Shown here: in pieces, positions 60,811 to 64,000 of the stretch
Position numbering within the stretch: the stretch's first letter is position 1
Layout: every line of letters begins with the position of its first letter
Origin: Zhengitettix transpicula
Taxonomy: Eukaryota; Arthropoda; Insecta; Orthoptera; Tetrigidae
Direction of reading: 5' to 3'
DNA: 64,000 bases
NCBI GenBank assembly: GCA_037074705.1
Contig: CM073592.1
Span: 85,080,629-85,144,628 of the forward strand
Made by a program: the position numbers and the translations under genes
Notes under the pieces: model-generated
Told to the model about the DNA's origin: nothing
Databases searched by the model: none
Seen by the model: only the letters and a program-made list of their open reading frames with translations

Positions 60811-63800
60811 CCTGTTTCTTATTTATATATATATTTTATTCCTGTAACGAATGACTTATAAACCTTGTAGAGTAAATGTCACCAATCACGTTCCAAAACA
60901 ATTCTCAAAGTCAGATTTGTGGGTTTCATTATAATAATAAAAAATCACAGCATCGTTTGTTACCTCGGTGTCAGGGTATATAAGGCTTATGTATACTATT
61001 AGAAGATATATATTTCCATTTTCATTTGGAATATAATTCACACTTACGTGATATTACGTTTAACCTTTCTCTTAATTGATAAAGTATTCATTGCTCAAGA
61101 CTGATAAATTTATAAAGACCATTAAAGTCAGCCTGACAAAGCAATTTCGATGTGATACTTAGTTTTTGGTATCGACTGTTTGGCTTTACGAGTGTGTGTT
61201 ATGAGCACTTAACCTTTTCACTAAGTCGCTGAAGACAGAAATTCTGAAATAAACTTACTTTTTAGCAGCTTAGCTGTTAATTTACTATGAATTATTTGGA
61301 AGGGCTCTTTGAGAAGTCATAAAATATTTCCCGTTTGTTGTGATGAACGACTTTCTTATCGAGACACGCTAACCATATGCAAATTCTGTAATCATTTATT
61401 TTAAATCCTGTAACTTACGTAACTTATTACGATATTTTCTGCTTTTTATTTGCGTGTCGAATAAAAAGGTAAACAAACTAACAATTTAGAGCTTCTAATA
61501 TTTCCCTCATTTATTTGCTTAATAATATTCGCCGCAATTGTATGTTTTTTTTATTTATTTTCATTTGTTAGTAAAAAAGTAAATAAATTGGGGTCTACTT
61601 TATTTTAATTTTAATTTATAGACTCATCAACGGCTAAGGGCATTACCTAATTTTGAACATTATTGCACTTCACTTTCGGGGTTTCTCGCTATGGAAACAC
61701 ACACACAACATCCATTATCCTCGCCGGGATTCTGTAATTCAAAATATGTCAGTGCTCTCAATTTTGTACTACAATAATTTTTTTATTTTCATATTGACCA
61801 TCGGACAAGAAAAATGTCTATGACACCAATGGATAGACTAGTTGATAAGTATAGAGTTAAAAATTTGTGAGATAAAAATTTATGGTTAGTCTTTAAAGAT
61901 TTTCTTTAATTGTAGGCACAGTGTTACTATTATAAAACAGTTGTTTTTTTCTTTACGCTGTTTTTACATTATTCTCCACGTATAGTTAAAGGCTTTTCTT
62001 GTAAATTAGCTTCAGTTTTAGAAAATACACCGTTTTGTCACGCATTTATTATCAACTTATAAATATTTTATTGATTAAAATTTTTATTATTATTGTGTTT
62101 GATTTATATATGAACAGAAAATCAGCAATATACCTTTATAATTACTACAGCTTTTACACGACTTACTGTAGTTACATACAATTATATGATCTCAATAACA
62201 TTTAACAAAATCCTAAGTTTGAAAAATATTCTGTCTTGAATAAAGTGATTCGAATTATCGTATTATTTTCCAACAGAAATACTGCTGAATATTTGTATAT
62301 CTTAGGTAAAGAAGGAAAGTACTTGAAACAATTTCGGAGTTACGTCAAAAGACTTTCTACAGGAAAATTGTTGATCCAAAAGCAAGTAACAGAAAATTAT
62401 CCTTCAGTGGTAATTCGCTATTATATTTTCTTTTCAATTATTTACTATGATCTAATTTATTTTACCATCACTTAATATATATATAATAAAATTTTTACAA
62501 ATAATCATTTATAATCGAGTAATTTTTGTTCATGCATTCAATTAAATACAGTTATTTTTAAAAATTAATAAAACATAGTTTTACATAAACATTAGATCTA
62601 ATATTCAACATTTTGCTCATTCAATAAATTTTCATTAAAAATTATCATGTATGTAAGACTATTTTTTTAGATAATTTAATATAATTGTAAATATACAGGT
62701 GAAGAGGTCCCAACCAGGCACGAATCTTTTTGGTTGTTAAATATTATGTTTTAAATTTGATAATAAATATTTCTGTTTAATAGTGTGGTGTTATTTTGTT
62801 GTTATACAGAGCTGTGAGAATATTTTATCCATAAAAATCTGACACTCTATATGCAGCGATGCACCATTATAAATGATTTATTGATATTTATTGGTATTTA
62901 TTTTTATTAAGACAAATTAATACATGTCGAGGGCATCCAGATTTATTTTGCAATTTTCTTAACAATGCCCCGTCTGTTATTTTGTTTATGTAGCCAACGA
63001 GTAGACAAGAGCGTGGTGAAGCAAGGATGATTCTTTGCTCCCACGGCTCATATTGTGACTTAATGACTACGGTCATAAATCTGATTTCAACTGCTTGGAT
63101 TGGAATTTTGTTCAATTTAAAGAAACAGGCGCTCTGAATTTATCAGTCACCATTTGAAAATGCTAATTAAAATTTAAGATGTACTTTTCCTTTTTTCACG
63201 AGGTAATTTGTTAGTAAGTATGAAGATAATCTTTTAAATTATGTAAATGTATTAAATAAGTAAAAACAGTTTAGTAAATCAATTAGTTATAAGTGACGCT
63301 TTATAGAAAATAATAGATGGTTTCATACCGTAGGAAAATCATTGTATATTAGGGAAACTAACATTAAGAATTGAACACAATTTCGTTACCACCGTTTGAC
63401 GAGCAGGTAATCAGCTAATATTCCTAAACATTAGAGAGCTGCTTAATGACGTCGACTTCCAATAGCCGCCGTGAATTACCTGAGTCTATAAAAAAAAATT
63501 AAAAACGAAGGTTAATACGTTTCTCTTATTTATAATTAAATTAGCTGTTTTTGCTGTCATTGACCGTCAATTAACTACGTGAAGAATTACCAATGATATT
63601 TGTATATATAATGAAGCTATTCGCAGTCAATAATTTAGACGTCGACTTTGAATTTCCTCTGTACCCGAACTCTTGACTTGAAATTTAGCAAACAATATAT
63701 CGATCGTATGATGTCTCTCGAAGAATTAGAAGAAAAAAAATGGAAATTAATTGAAAAATATTCAGCTGTTTTTGAGCTTATCTCGTTCAAATTGACAGAC

Positions 63801-64000
63801 AAATATGTAGCATTTCACGTGGAAGAATGTCAGTTTTGACTTTAGACAAATATAAGAGGACTAGAGTGTAAATTATCTACATGTGGACGTTTTAATCAGG
63901 GCATTTTTTAAATTTTATCATTTTGCATTATGTTCCACAATACTTTTATTACATAAATACTTTCTTTTTTGGATATTGGAGTAGAAGGGTTAATGCGCTG
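60811..64000. other. AT-rich sequence, no gene seen
   Basis: Frames of 63-79 codons (62236-62475, 62888-63115, 63648-63839) show no domain I recognise. Nothing else is supported. Confidence 0.45.

Overview
This 64 kb window looks like nuclear DNA from an arthropod, most probably an insect. It is strongly AT-rich and gene-poor. No long intact reading frame with a recognisable host protein is present; most open frames of 60-120 codons look like chance frames or repeat sequence. The interpretable content is transposable-element relics: two mariner lineages, non-LTR (LINE) reverse-transcriptase fragments, two GIY-YIG endonuclease domains of Penelope-like elements, a MITE with long terminal inverted repeats, a tRNA-related SINE pair, and one high-copy short retroposon. 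That retroposon is called family A here; at least 13 copies are visible. This mix, with no operons, ribosome-binding sites or phage genes, excludes a bacterial or viral origin. A cockroach- or termite-like genome is my impression, but the sequence alone cannot prove it.

Layout. 0-0.65 kb: two minus-strand family A copies joined head to tail. 1.1-1.4 kb: Penelope-like GIY-YIG relic. 2.8-3.4 kb: GC/CpG-rich island, the best promoter or first-exon candidate. 3.4-27 kb: mostly featureless AT-rich DNA, interrupted by a terminus-like motif (4.0 kb), a 183 bp deleted mariner (9.65 kb), a 442 bp MITE (14.55 kb) and a possible exon (15.2 kb). 27.1-30.4 kb: a graveyard of retroelements with a second Penelope-like GIY-YIG relic, LINE fragments on both strands and a cluster of fold-back cassettes (family B). 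31.5-38.4 kb: family A copies (one with clear target-site duplications), a LINE tail, a possible minus-strand first coding exon (36.8 kb) and an inverted pair of tRNA-like SINEs. 39.2 kb: internally deleted mariner transposase. 40.7 kb: a 158 bp hairpin with family B sequence. 41.2-42.1, 50.2-50.7 and 54.9-55.75 kb: further tandem family A pairs. 46.76-48.02 kb: a mariner with both termini, TA target duplication and a broken transposase. 58.2-58.7 kb: second GC-richer segment. 60.4 kb: last family A copy.

How parts relate. Family A ends in an A-rich tail and one copy has an imperfect 17-18 bp target duplication, so it was mobilised by LINE-type target-primed reverse transcription. None of the LINE relics here is intact enough to name as the driver. 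The Penelope-like GIY-YIG relics and the family B cassettes may belong to one element type, but this is inference. No working gene pathway can be reconstructed from the window.
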